A stretch of DNA of 64,000 nucleotides from Amaricoccus sp. Its GTDB lineage: Bacteria; Pseudomonadota; Alphaproteobacteria; Rhodobacterales; Rhodobacteraceae. The notes beneath the pieces are model-generated. The model did not search any database. It had not been told where the DNA came from and saw nothing but the letters and a program-made list of their open reading frames with translations. The stretch lies in the NCBI RefSeq assembly GCF_017993425.1, contig NZ_JAGOMQ010000014.1, positions 1 to 64,000 on the forward strand. The letters run 5' to 3'. The position numbers and the translations under genes were made by a program. This document shows positions 9,539 through 17,603 of this stretch, piece by piece (position 1 is the stretch's first letter; every line of letters begins with the position of its first letter).

Positions 9539-9858
9539 CACACTACGCGACGCCTGCCTGCCCTGCTGGCTCCACGGGGCCCCGAGCGACCGAAGCGGGC
9601 TTGCCCGCGAGGCCCGGCGCGACAGGCGAAAGCACGGCTTTCGCCGCGCCGACGGCTGGAGCGCGGTTGCGCGCGGAAGCCGTCAGGGGCGCAGATTTCT
9701 CCGGGAGCGCGCCATCCGTCCGTGGTCGCCCCGGCGAGCGCGGCAACGCGCTCGCCCCCCGAGGGGCGATCGCGGACGGATTTGCCACGGGTCAAATCCG
9801 TCTGGCATCGGCGTCGCGACCTGCTTCCGGCCGGGCTTCCCTCCACGGTCGTGAAGAG
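9539..9858 (+). mobile_element. MITE-like structured repeat, copy B
   Basis: The left terminus CACACTACGCGACG is followed by the same hairpin modules as copy A: GCGGGCTTGCCCGC, the GCGAAAGC/GCTTTCGC stem, the long ATCCGTCCGTGG... stem broken by CCCCGA, and CGGATTT/AAATCCG. The right end is disturbed because copy C has inserted there. Open frames across it are not conserved in length between copies, so no gene is called. Confidence 0.8.
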
Positions 9859-10196
9859 CACACTGCACGACACCTGTCTGCTCTGCTGGATCCACGGGGC
9901 GCGCGCGCCGACCGACCGACCGACCGAAGCGGGCTTGCCCGCGAGGCCCGGCGCGACAAGCGAAAGCCCGGCTTTCGCCGCGCCGACGGCTGGAGCGCGG
10001 TTGCGCGCGGAAGCCGTGAGGGGCGCAGATTTCTGCGGAAGCGCGCCATCCGTCCGTGAGCGCCCCGGCGAGCGCGGAATCGCGCTCGCCCCCCGCAGGG
10101 GCGATCGCGGACGGATTTGCCACGGGTCAAATCCGTCTGGCGTCACCGTCGCGGCCAGCCTCGGGCCGGCCTTCCTCTCCACTGTCGTGCAGTGTG
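9859..10196 (+). mobile_element. MITE-like structured repeat, copy C (intact, with target duplication)
   Basis: This is the best-preserved copy, 338 bp. The left end CACACTGCACGACA and right end TGTCGTGCAGTGTG (10183-10196) are exact reverse complements. The 9-bp sequence CGTGAAGAG lies immediately on both sides (9850-9858 and 10197-10205), which is a target-site duplication. It therefore moved as a unit into the right end of copy B. It encodes no transposase; a transposase acting in trans is inferred. A GACC triplet run (9910-9926) is specific to this copy. Confidence 0.88.
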
Positions 10197-10223
10197 CGTG
10201 AAGAGATATCGCCAAAGTCGCCC

Positions 10224-10265
10224 CACGTAAAATCAATGACTTAGCGAATTTTCACGCGTGAACAC
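10224..10265 (-). promoter_or_regulatory. 42-bp 3'-end motif, copy 1 (in the uvrD duplicate)
   Basis: Begins CACGTAAAATCAA, continues CTTAGCGAATT, and ends in TTCACGCGTGAA-CAC (palindrome at 10251-10262). It matches the other copies at nearly all positions. On the minus strand it lies beyond the end of uvrD and belongs to the duplicated 3' segment. Confidence 0.7.
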
Positions 10266-10346
10266 CCGCCTGTCCACGCCTCCGAACGCACGCCGCCCCC
10301 CGCCGACGCATAGCGGGAACCACCCCGACGCCCCCACAGGCCCGAT

Positions 10347-10388
10347 TCAGCAAAATCAACCGCTTGCCGAATTTTCACGCGTGAACAC
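10347..10388 (-). promoter_or_regulatory. 42-bp 3'-end motif, copy 2 (14 nt after uvrD)
   Basis: The palindrome TTCACGCGTGAA is at 10374-10385, and the upstream half is more diverged than in other copies (CACGTG is lost). Read along uvrD it starts 14 nt after the stop codon as GTGTTCACGCGTGAAAATT. The lack of a U-tract argues against a classic terminator. Confidence 0.7.
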
Positions 10389-10402
10389 CCCCGTCCACGC
10401 CC

Positions 10403-12781
10403 TCAGAACGGCACGTCCCCCGCCGCCGTCACATAGCGGGCGACCACGTTCTTCTCGCCCGCCTTCTCGAAGGCGATGGTCAGCTTGTCGCCCTCGACCG
10501 CCGTCACCACCCCGTAGCCGAATTTCTGGTGGAACACCCGCGTCCCCACCGGATGCGCCGGCGACGCGGTCGCGTCGATCACCACGTCGCGGGCCTCGCG
10601 CGGCTGGCCCATCGGCCGCTCCGCCGCCCGCGCCGCCATCCGCCGCCACCCCGGCGAGTTGTAGACGTCCGCCCGCGCCGCCGCATCCGCCAGCGGCGAG
10701 GCCGCGGCGTAGCCGCCCCCCCTGCCCCCGGCCGCCGCCCCGAACCCGCCGCCATAGAGCCCCGGCGGCGTCAGCACCTCGACATGCTCCCCCGGCAGCT
10801 CGTCGATGAACCGCGACGGCATCTGGCTCTGCCACTGGTTGTAGACCCGCCGGTTCGCCGCGAAGCTGATCGTCGCCAGCCGCTCCGCCCGGGTGATCCC
10901 GACATAGCCGAGCCGCCGCTCCTCCTCGAGACCGGCGAGCCCGCTCTCGTCCATCGACCGCTGCGAGGGGAACAGCCCGTCCTCCCAGCCCGGCAGGAAC
11001 ACCACCGGGAACTCCAGCCCCTTCGCCGCGTGCAGCGTCATGATCGACACCTTCGCCGCGTCCTCCTCGGTCTCGTTGTCCATGACGAGCGCCACGTGGT
11101 CGAGGAACCCCTGCAGGTTCTCGAACCCCTCCAGCGCCTTCACGAGCTCCTTGAGGTTCTCCAGCCGCCCCACCGCGTCCGGCGACTTCTCCGCCTGCCA
11201 CATCGCGGTGTAGCCGCTCTCGTCGAGCATCCGCTCCGCCAGCGCCACATGCGCCCCCGGCCCCGCCTCGGCCCGCAGCTCGGCGCCCCACAGGTCGAAC
11301 AGCCCGATCAGCTCGCCCAGCGCCGCCCGCGGCCGCGGCCCGAGCCCGCCCGCCGCCACGACCCGCCGCGCCCCCTCCAGCAGCGGAACCCCCGCCGCCC
11401 GCGCCGCCCGGTTGATCTCCTGCAACGCCTTGTCGCCGATCCCCCGCTTCGGCACGTTGACGATCCGCTCGAAGGCGAGGTCGTCCTCCGGGCTCGCCGC
11501 CACCCGGAAATACGCCATCGCGTCCCGGATCTCGCGCCGCTCGTAGAACCGCGGCCCCCCGATCACCCGGTACGGCAGCCCGATGGTCAGGAAGCGGTCC
11601 TCGAACGCCCGCATCTGGTGGCTGGCCCGCACCAGGATCGCGATCCCGTCCGGCGAGACCGGCTTCAGCCCCCGCGTCCCCCGCCCCAGCGCCTCGATCT
11701 CCTCGCCGATCCAGCGCGCCTCCTCCTCGCCGTCCCAGTGCCCGATCAGCCGCACCTTCTCGCCGTCCGACAGGTCGGTCCACAACGTCTTGCCGAGCCG
11801 CGCCGCGTTCGCCGCGATCAGCCCCGAGGCCGCGGCGAGGATATGCGGCGTCGAGCGATAGTTCTGCTCCAGCCGGATCACCTTCGCGCCCGGGAAGTCC
11901 TTCTCGAAGCGCAGGATGTTCCCCACCTCCGCGCCCCGCCAGCCATAGATCGACTGGTCGTCATCGCCCACGCAGCAGATGTTGCGATGCCCGGCGGCCA
12001 GCAGCCGCAGCCACAGGTACTGCGCGACGTTGGTGTCCTGGTACTCGTCGACCAGGATGTAGCGGAACCATCGCTGGTACTGCGCCAGCACGTCCTCGTG
12101 CTTCTGCAGGATCACCAGCACATGCAGCAGCAGGTCGCCGAAGTCGCAGGCGTTGAGCGCCCGCAGCCGCTCCTGGTACGCCGCATAGAGCTCCGCCCCG
12201 CGATGGTTGTAGGCATGCGCCTCCCCCGCCGGCAGCCGCTCCGGCGTCAGCGCCCGGTTCTTCCACCCGTCGATCAGCGAGGCGAGCTGCCGCGCCGGCC
12301 AGCGCTTCTCGTCGATCCCGGCGGCCGAGACCACCTGCCCGATCAGCCGCAGCTGGTCGTCGACGTCGAGGATGGTGAAGCTCCCCTTCAGCCCCACGAG
12401 CTCCGCATGCCGCCGCAGCATCCGCGTCGACAGCGCATGGAAGGTGCCGAGCCACGGCATCCCCTCCACCACCCCGCCGACGAGCTGCCCCACCCGCGCC
12501 CGCATCCCCCGCGCCGCCTTGTTGGTGAAGGTCACCGCGAGGATCTCGTTCGGCCGCGCCCGCCCGGTGGCCAGCAGATGCGCCACCCGCGCCGTCAGCG
12601 CCCGCGTCTTGCCGGTCCCCGCGCCCGCGAGCATCAGCACCGGCCCATCCAGCGCCTCGACCGCCGCCCGCTGCGCCGGGTTCAGCGCGTCGAGATAGGG
12701 CGCCGGCCGCGCCGCCGCGGCCCGGACCGACAGGGGAACGGCGGCCTCAAACGCCGCGGCCTCATCCTGAAAGGAGCTCAT
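10403..12781 (-). CDS. uvrD: UvrD/PcrA-type superfamily 1 DNA helicase
   Basis: A 792-aa 3'-5' helicase for nucleotide-excision and mismatch repair. Motif I is AGAGTGKTRAL, motif Ia VTFTNKAARGM, motif II LVDEYQDTN, motif III GDDDQSIYGWRGA, motif IV LEQNYRS, motif V MTLHAAKGLEFPVVFLPGWEDGLFP and motif VI EERRLGYVGITRA. The C-terminal PcrA-type tail has the Tudor-like segment GTRVFHQKFGYGVVTAVEGDKL. The frame extends to 12853, but MSSFQDEA at 12781 fits family starts. A duplicated and decayed 3' end lies downstream. Confidence 0.95.
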   Translation of the reverse strand: MSSFQDEAAAFEAAVPLSVRAAAARPAPYLDALNPAQRAAVEALDGPVLMLAGAGTGKTRALTARVAHLLATGRARPNEILAVTFTNKAARGMRARVGQLVGGVVEGMPWLGTFHALSTRMLRRHAELVGLKGSFTILDVDDQLRLIGQVVSAAGIDEKRWPARQLASLIDGWKNRALTPERLPAGEAHAYNHRGAELYAAYQERLRALNACDFGDLLLHVLVILQKHEDVLAQYQRWFRYILVDEYQDTNVAQYLWLRLLAAGHRNICCVGDDDQSIYGWRGAEVGNILRFEKDFPGAKVIRLEQNYRSTPHILAAASGLIAANAARLGKTLWTDLSDGEKVRLIGHWDGEEEARWIGEEIEALGRGTRGLKPVSPDGIAILVRASHQMRAFEDRFLTIGLPYRVIGGPRFYERREIRDAMAYFRVAASPEDDLAFERIVNVPKRGIGDKALQEINRAARAAGVPLLEGARRVVAAGGLGPRPRAALGELIGLFDLWGAELRAEAGPGAHVALAERMLDESGYTAMWQAEKSPDAVGRLENLKELVKALEGFENLQGFLDHVALVMDNETEEDAAKVSIMTLHAAKGLEFPVVFLPGWEDGLFPSQRSMDESGLAGLEEERRLGYVGITRAERLATISFAANRRVYNQWQSQMPSRFIDELPGEHVEVLTPPGLYGGGFGAAAGGRGGGYAAASPLADAAARADVYNSPGWRRMAARAAERPMGQPREARDVVIDATASPAHPVGTRVFHQKFGYGVVTAVEGDKLTIAFEKAGEKNVVARYVTAAGDVPF

Positions 12782-12918
12782 GCGGCCAAGGTAAACCGCC
12801 CCCGCCCGGAAGGAAAGCCGCGTTCGCCTTGCGTTCACGCCCTCCGCCCCCAAACCGCTTGCGCCGGCCGGAGCGCGAGGCGCACCCTCCGCACGCCGAC
12901 AACCCGGAGGCCGCGCCC

Positions 12919-13215
12919 ATGCAGAACGTCAACGGCCATGCCCGCCAGTGGTGGAAGGAGGCCGTGATCTACCAGGTCTGGCCGCGCTCCTTCATGGATT
13001 CCGACGGCGACGGCGTCGGCGACCTGCGGGGCGTGCTGTCGCGCCTCGACCACATCGCCGGGCTCGGCGTCGACGTCCTCTGGCTGAGCCCACATTTCGA
13101 CTCGCCCAACGTCGACAACGGCTACGACATCCGCGACTACCGCAAGGTCATGCCGGAGTTCGGCACGATGGCCGACTTCGACGCGCTGCTCACCGGGGTC
13201 AAGGCCCGCGGCATG
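12919..13215 (+). pseudogene. Alpha-glucosidase (GH13) N-terminal fragment
   Basis: About 99 codons match the start of AglA-type alpha-glucosidases: WWKEAVIYQVWPRSFMDSDG, GDLRGVLSRLDHIAGLGVDVLWLSPHFDSP and NGYDIRDYRKVMPEFGTM. Homology stops at VKARGM, just before the expected NHTS motif, where a reversed partial copy of the structured repeat begins. The normal protein has about 540 residues, so the catalytic residues are missing and the fragment is inactive. The frame continues 50 codons through the repeat to 13368. A functional gene once here would fit uptake of alpha-glucosides by the ABC operon upstream. Confidence 0.85.
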
Positions 13216-13367
13216 TGCATCCCCCACGGCTTCCGCGCCAACGCGCTCCAGCCGTCGGCGCGGCGAAAGCAGTGCTTTCGCTTGTCGCGCCGGGCCTTCC
13301 GGGCAAGCCCGCTTCGGTCGCTCGAGGCTCGCGCGCCCCGTGGATCCGGCAGGGCAGGCTGTGTCTA
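13216..13367 (-). mobile_element. Partial structured repeat, copy D (reversed)
   Basis: Read on the minus strand this is the left half of the element: a degenerate terminus (ACACAGCCTGCCC), then GAAGCGGGCTTGCCCG, the GCGAAAGC/GCTTTCGC hairpin and GGCGCGGAAGCCGT. The right half, with the long hairpin, is absent. The break coincides with the end of alpha-glucosidase homology, so the copy probably took part in the deletion that removed the rest of that gene. Confidence 0.75.
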
Positions 13368-13516
13368 GTCCCATCTCAGCCCGGCTTTTTCCAGCCCTTC
13401 CAAGGAGATGTCGCCCCTCCTCCCGGAAACCCGGGAATCCGGGCCTCCCGGCGACCCGATTGCGCCACCCGCCCGCCCCGGGATAAGAGGAGCGCGTCCC
13501 CGGGGAGCGACGGCAG

Positions 13517-14239
13517 ATGAAGATCGGCATTCTCGAGACCGGCGAGGTCCATCCCGACCTGAAGGCGCGCCACGGCGACTATCCCGCCATGTTCGCCGCC
13601 CTGCTCGGCGCCGTCGACCCCAGCCTCGAATTCGCCACCGTCCGCGTCGTCGCCGGCGAGTTCCCCGCCGCCCCCGCCCAGGCCGACGCCTGGCTCGTCA
13701 CCGGCTCCCGCCACGGCGTCTACGACGACCTGCCGTGGATCGCGCCGCTGGAGGCCTTCCTGCGCGACTGCGTCGCCGGCGGCGTGCCGGTCGTCGGCAT
13801 CTGCTTCGGCCACCAGATCCTCGCGGAAGCCCTTGGCGGCAAAGTGGTGAAGTCCGACCGTGGCTGGGGCCTCGGCGTGCAGGACTACGAGGTGACCGCC
13901 CGCCCCGGCTGGATGGCGAGCCTCCCCGACCACTTCGCGGTGAACGCGCTCCACCAGGATCAGGTCGTGGCGCTCCCCCCCGACGCCACCGTCCTCGCCC
14001 GCTCCGCCCATTGCGACTACGCCGCCCTCGCCTACGGCGACCCGGAGTCGCCCGGCGCGATCTCGCTCCAGCCGCACCCCGAGTTCGGCCCCGCCTTCAT
14101 GGACGAGCTCCTCGAGCTCCGCGGCGGCACGGCCTTCCCCAAGGCCGACGCCGACGCCGCCCGCGCCGGCCTCGGCCGCGAGGTCCACGCCGACGCCTGG
14201 GCGCGGATGATCGTCGACTTCCTCCACCGCGCCGCCTGA
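13517..14239 (+). CDS. Class I glutamine amidotransferase (GMP synthase-like)
   Basis: A 240-aa stand-alone triad amidotransferase domain. The nucleophile elbow GICFGHQI places Cys at about 96, and LQPHPEFGP carries the His-Glu pair. The N-terminus KIGILETGEVHPDLKARHGDYPAMF matches the subfamily annotated as type 1 glutamine amidotransferase in Rhodobacterales, which may hydrolyse gamma-glutamyl compounds rather than supply ammonia to a synthase. It stands alone, after repeat copy D and before an exporter gene. The substrate is unknown. Confidence 0.88.
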   Translation: MKIGILETGEVHPDLKARHGDYPAMFAALLGAVDPSLEFATVRVVAGEFPAAPAQADAWLVTGSRHGVYDDLPWIAPLEAFLRDCVAGGVPVVGICFGHQILAEALGGKVVKSDRGWGLGVQDYEVTARPGWMASLPDHFAVNALHQDQVVALPPDATVLARSAHCDYAALAYGDPESPGAISLQPHPEFGPAFMDELLELRGGTAFPKADADAARAGLGREVHADAWARMIVDFLHRAA

Positions 14240-14412
14240 ACCGCCGCGCAGGAGCCGTCAACCTTGATGACCAACCCGTTTATGGCGCGCGGAATTGCTC
14301 GGAATTTCAGCGGCTTGGTTTGGATTGCGCGTGCGCAACCGCGTCAAGTCGCGAGCGCGTCCGCCCGTCTCCGGGCGCTCGGGCGCGGCCTCGCGCCGCC
14401 GGCCCCGACCCG

Positions 14413-15327
14413 ATGACCCGCGGCCGCGCCACTGCCCTCGGCTTCGGCGCCATCGCCATGTGGGCCCTCCTCGCCCTCCTCACCGTCTCCGTCGGCGCCG
14501 TGCCCCCCTTCCAGCTCACCGCCATCTGCTTCACCATCGGCGGCGCGCTCGGCCTCGTCTGGATCGCCGCCTCCGGCGCCGGCCTCGCCCGCCTGCGCGG
14601 CCTGCCGCCCGCGGTGTGGCTGGTCGGGATCGGCGGCCTCTTCGGCTATCATGCCTGCTATTTCACAGCCTTGCGCCTCGCGCCTCCGGCGCAGGCGAGC
14701 CTCGTCGCCTATCTCTGGCCGCTGCTGATCGTGCTCTTCTCGGGGCTCCTGCCCGGCGAGCGCCTCACCGCCCGGCACATAATCGGCGCCCTGGTCGCCT
14801 TCGCCGGCGCCGGCCTCGTCGTCCTCGGCCCCGGCGCCAGCTTCTCGCCCGAGAGCCTCCCCGGCCTCGCCGCCGCGGCGGCCTGCGCGGTGATCTGGGC
14901 CGGCTATTCCGTCCTCAGCCGCCGCCTCGGGACCGCCCCCACCGAGAGCGTCGCCGTCTTCTGCCTCGCCACCGCCGCCCTCTCGGCACTGGCGCACCTC
15001 GCCTTCGAGACCACGCGCTGGCCCGAAGGGGCCGCCGCCTGGGCCGCGACCGCGGCGCTCGGCGCCGGCCCGGTCGGGCTCGCCTTCTATCTCTGGGATT
15101 TCGGCTGCAAGCGCGGCGACATCCAGCTGCTCGGGGTCGGCGCCTACGCCGCCCCCCTCGTCTCGACGCTGCTGCTGGTAGTGGCCGGCGTCGCGCGCCC
15201 CACGCCGGGCCTCGCGCTCGCGGCTGTCCTCGTCGCCGGCGGGGCGCTGCTCGCGGCGCGCGCAACGCCCCGGCGGAGCCGCTCTACTGCACGGCCTGCG
15301 AGGAAAGGCGTTCAATCTCTTCCTTGA
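14413..15327 (+). CDS. DMT-family exporter (EamA domains, YddG-like)
   Basis: A 304-aa inner-membrane protein with about ten hydrophobic helices in two EamA repeats. The start TALGFGAIAMWALLALLTV and the segments FGYHACYFTALRLAPPAQASLVAYLWPLLIVL and FYLWDFGCKRGDIQLLG are characteristic of aromatic amino-acid exporters of the YddG group. ATG 14413 is chosen because the open frame before it is unrelated in composition. The end overlaps the 3' end of the convergent DUF465 gene by 44 bp. The cargo (aromatic amino acids or similar) is inferred from family only. Confidence 0.88.
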   Translation: MTRGRATALGFGAIAMWALLALLTVSVGAVPPFQLTAICFTIGGALGLVWIAASGAGLARLRGLPPAVWLVGIGGLFGYHACYFTALRLAPPAQASLVAYLWPLLIVLFSGLLPGERLTARHIIGALVAFAGAGLVVLGPGASFSPESLPGLAAAAACAVIWAGYSVLSRRLGTAPTESVAVFCLATAALSALAHLAFETTRWPEGAAAWAATAALGAGPVGLAFYLWDFGCKRGDIQLLGVGAYAAPLVSTLLLVVAGVARPTPGLALAAVLVAGGALLAARATPRRSRSTARPARKGVQSLP

Positions 15328-15460
15328 GATGGAGCTTCTTCACCTTGAGCTGCTTGATGCTCAGGTCGTCCGAGCTCGGCTTCAGCTGCTCGGACTCGAT
15401 CATCTCGGACAAGGCCTGATGCTTCTTGCGCAGTTCGACGAGGTGGGAGCTCAGGGTCAT
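15284..15460 (-). CDS. YdcH/DUF465 family small protein
   Basis: A 58-aa alpha-helical protein: LSSHLVELRKKHQALSEMIE ... LSIKQLKVKKLHLKEEIERL, the standard DUF465 hairpin of two helices. AAGGAGG lies about seven bases before ATG 15460, so that start is preferred over an ATG five codons upstream. The family is widespread in Proteobacteria and its function is unknown. It overlaps the 3' end of the convergent exporter gene. Confidence 0.9.
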   Translation of the reverse strand: MTLSSHLVELRKKHQALSEMIESEQLKPSSDDLSIKQLKVKKLHLKEEIERLSSQAVQ

Positions 15461-15599
15461 TCGTGCCTCCTTCACTGACCAACCCGGTCAGGAAAGCACG
15501 AAACACCCCCTCTGTCACGCCGCCGGCGCCGACAATCCTCCACAAGAACCCGCGAGCCCGCGGCTCCCGATGCTTGCTGCCGAATGTTCGGGCACGACC

Positions 15600-16364
15600 T
15601 CAGCGTGTATGCTGCGCCAACCCCGATTCGCCCCGCAGCGCCGCGGCGGCCTCGGGCGTGTAGCTGTCCCGGTCGCCGTCATGGGCGTCGCCCGCGTGCA
15701 GCGCCAGCGGCGCCAGCAGCGCCAGCGCCGTCCGCCGCCCCTTCACCGCCCGCACCAGCACGCGGCTCGCGTCCCGCCCCGCCCGCGGCAGCAGCGGCAG
15801 CACCTCGATCGCCCCCGCGGGCCCGTCGAGCGCCGCGAGGATCGCCGGCAGCCGCGCCGGCAGATGCACCAACGCCAGCACGCCCCCCGGCCGCAGCCGG
15901 CGCAGCCCGGCGGCGATCCACGCCCCCACGTCCACCGCCTCGCGGTTGGCCGCGTCCCGCCCGGCGTCCGGCGCGGCGGCGGAGGCCGGCGGATGGAACG
16001 GCGGATTGGTCACCACCAGATCGAACGGCGTCCCCGTCAGCGCCGCCGGCGGCCGCAGCACGTCGCCTTCGTGCCCGACAAAGCCGAGCCCGTTCTCCGC
16101 CGCGTTGCGCCGGGCCAGCTCCAGATACTCGGGGCGCCGCTCCAGCCCGTGCAGGTCAAGCCCCCCCACGCGGGCCGCAAGGCAGAGCCCCGCCGCCCCC
16201 GCCCCGCAGCCGAGATCGAGCGCCCGCATCCCCGCCGCCGCCGGCGCGAAGGCGGCGAGCAGCACCGGATCGATCGCCGCCCGATAGCCGGCGCGCGGCT
16301 GCCACAGCCGGATCCGCCCGCCAAGGAACCCGTCCCGGGTGAGCTCCGCCTCGGGGAAGCTCAC
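15600..16364 (-). CDS. tRNA1(Val) adenine-N6 methyltransferase-like (TrmN6 family)
   Basis: A 254-aa SAM-dependent methyltransferase. It begins with TRDGFLGGRIRLWQPRAGYRAAIDPVLLAAF, typical of COG4123 enzymes; the SAM site is ALDLGCGAGAAGLCLA and the N6-adenine catalytic motif is VTNPPFHPP. The start is GTG at 16364, overlapping the stop of the DUF2007 gene (GTGA). In E. coli the homologue methylates A37 of tRNA-Val; the exact tRNA target here is inferred. Probably co-transcribed with the DUF2007 gene. Confidence 0.88.
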   Translation of the reverse strand: MSFPEAELTRDGFLGGRIRLWQPRAGYRAAIDPVLLAAFAPAAAGMRALDLGCGAGAAGLCLAARVGGLDLHGLERRPEYLELARRNAAENGLGFVGHEGDVLRPPAALTGTPFDLVVTNPPFHPPASAAAPDAGRDAANREAVDVGAWIAAGLRRLRPGGVLALVHLPARLPAILAALDGPAGAIEVLPLLPRAGRDASRVLVRAVKGRRTALALLAPLALHAGDAHDGDRDSYTPEAAAALRGESGLAQHTR

Positions 16365-16579
16365 CGCACGAGGCCGTCCACGTCGTTGTCGGCGAGGATC
16401 GCCCGCGCCCGGAAGGCGTCGCGGTCCGCCACCATCAGGCGCCGCGGAAACAGGCCGATCCCGCCTTCGAGCACGCTCATGTGGACGTCCAGAACGAAGC
16501 AGTCTATATCCTCGGCCCGCAGCAGCGCCGTCGAGAAGGCGATGGCCGTCGGATCCGTCGAGCGCAGGATTTCCTTCAT
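16361..16579 (-). CDS. DUF2007 domain protein
   Basis: A 72-aa protein ([35 protein letters not shown]...) matching the DUF2007 putative signal-transducing family, which folds like a ferredoxin-type/PII-like domain. Its ATG is 16579-16577, and the divergent polyprenyl synthase ATG is 16578-16580, so the two start codons share bases (CATG). Its ribosome site must therefore lie inside the coding sequence of the neighbour. Confidence 0.88.
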   Translation of the reverse strand: MKEILRSTDPTAIAFSTALLRAEDIDCFVLDVHMSVLEGGIGLFPRRLMVADRDAFRARAILADNDVDGLVR

Positions 16580-17603
16580 GCCCCGCAGCCTACCGAGCGC
16601 CCCGGTCGAGGTCGAGAGCGGCGAGAGCCCCTACGACCGCCTGCGCGCCGCGCTCGCGGGCGACATGGCCCGCGTCGACGCCACGATCCGCGAGCGCATG
16701 GCCTCGCGCCACGCGCCCCGCATCCCCGAGGTCACCGCCCATCTCGTCGAGGCCGGCGGCAAGCGGCTGCGGCCGATGCTGACCCTCGCCGCCGCCCGGC
16801 TCTTCGGCTACGAGGGCGAGGACCACGTTCGCCTCGCCGCCACGGTCGAGTTCATCCACACCGCCACCCTCCTCCACGACGACGTCGTCGACGAGAGCGC
16901 GCGCCGCCGCGGCCGCCCGACGGCGAACCTCCTCTGGGACAACAAGTCGAGCGTGCTGGTCGGCGACTACCTCTTCGCCCGCGCCTTCCAGCTGATGGTC
17001 GAGCCCGGCTCGATGCGCATCCTCGGCGTCCTCGCCGACGCCGCCGCCACCATCGCCGAGGGCGAGGTCCTGCAGCTCACCGCCGCGGCCCGCCTCTCGA
17101 CCAGCGAGGACGTCTACCTCCAGGTCGTCCGCGGCAAGACCGCCGCCCTCTTCGCCGCCGCGACCGAGGTCGGCGCGCTGATCGCCGGCGCGCCGGAGGC
17201 GCAGGTCACCGCGCTCCGCGACTACGGCGACGCGCTCGGGATCAGCTTCCAGATCGCCGACGACCTCCTCGACTACGGCGGGGTCGGCGCCCGGATCGGC
17301 AAGAACGTCGGCGACGACTTCCGCGAGCGGAAGATGTCGCTGCCGGTGATCCGCGCCGTCGCCGCGGCCGACGCCGAGGAGCGCGCCTTCTGGACCCGCG
17401 CGATCGAGAAGGGCGACCAGGGCCCGGGCGACCTCGAGCAGGCGCTGGCGCTGATGGACCGCCACGGCGCCCTCGAAGACGCCCGCAAGACCGCCATGTC
17501 CTTCTCCGAGCGCGCCCGCGCCGCCCTCGCGCCGCTGCCCGACGGCCCGATGAAGCGCGACCTCGACGACCTCGCCGACTACGTGGTCGCGCGGCTCTCC
17601 TGA
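16578..17603 (+). CDS. Polyprenyl diphosphate synthase (octa/decaprenyl type)
   Basis: A 341-aa trans-prenyltransferase that builds the ubiquinone side chain from IPP and an allylic primer. The first Asp-rich motif is [10 protein letters not shown] and the second [29 protein letters not shown] and [17 protein letters not shown] are also typical. ATG 16578 overlaps the divergent DUF2007 start; ribosome-site evidence is weak, so a start a few codons later cannot be excluded. Its 3' end overlaps the convergent ispE by 25 bp. Product length (8-10 units) is inferred from the lineage. Confidence 0.93.
   Translation: MPRSLPSAPVEVESGESPYDRLRAALAGDMARVDATIRERMASRHAPRIPEVTAHLVEAGGKRLRPMLTLAAARLFGYEGEDHVRLAATVEFIHTATLLHDDVVDESARRRGRPTANLLWDNKSSVLVGDYLFARAFQLMVEPGSMRILGVLADAAATIAEGEVLQLTAAARLSTSEDVYLQVVRGKTAALFAAATEVGALIAGAPEAQVTALRDYGDALGISFQIADDLLDYGGVGARIGKNVGDDFRERKMSLPVIRAVAAADAEERAFWTRAIEKGDQGPGDLEQALALMDRHGALEDARKTAMSFSERARAALAPLPDGPMKRDLDDLADYVVARLS

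Larger units (their letters stand above)
10222..10450 (-). repeat. Diverged tandem copy of the uvrD 3' end
   Basis: Two units of about 105 bp, near 10222-10328 and 10345-10450, align along their length. Each has the 42-bp TTCACGCGTGAA motif, then CCCGCC..GTCCACGCC, then a CG-rich stretch ending in CATAGCGGG. The second unit contains the real uvrD stop and last 15 codons. The first is a decayed duplicate placed just downstream, in no reading frame with uvrD. Confidence 0.7.

Noticed and set aside
9601-10244. Several open frames across repeat copies B and C
   Set aside because: Similar peptide fragments recur because the DNA is repeated, but frames begin and end differently in each copy and run through the terminal repeats; no start signals.
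14240-14412. tRNA or small RNA gene in the gap before the DMT exporter
   Set aside because: No cloverleaf, CCA end or convincing hairpin-plus-U-tract could be drawn.
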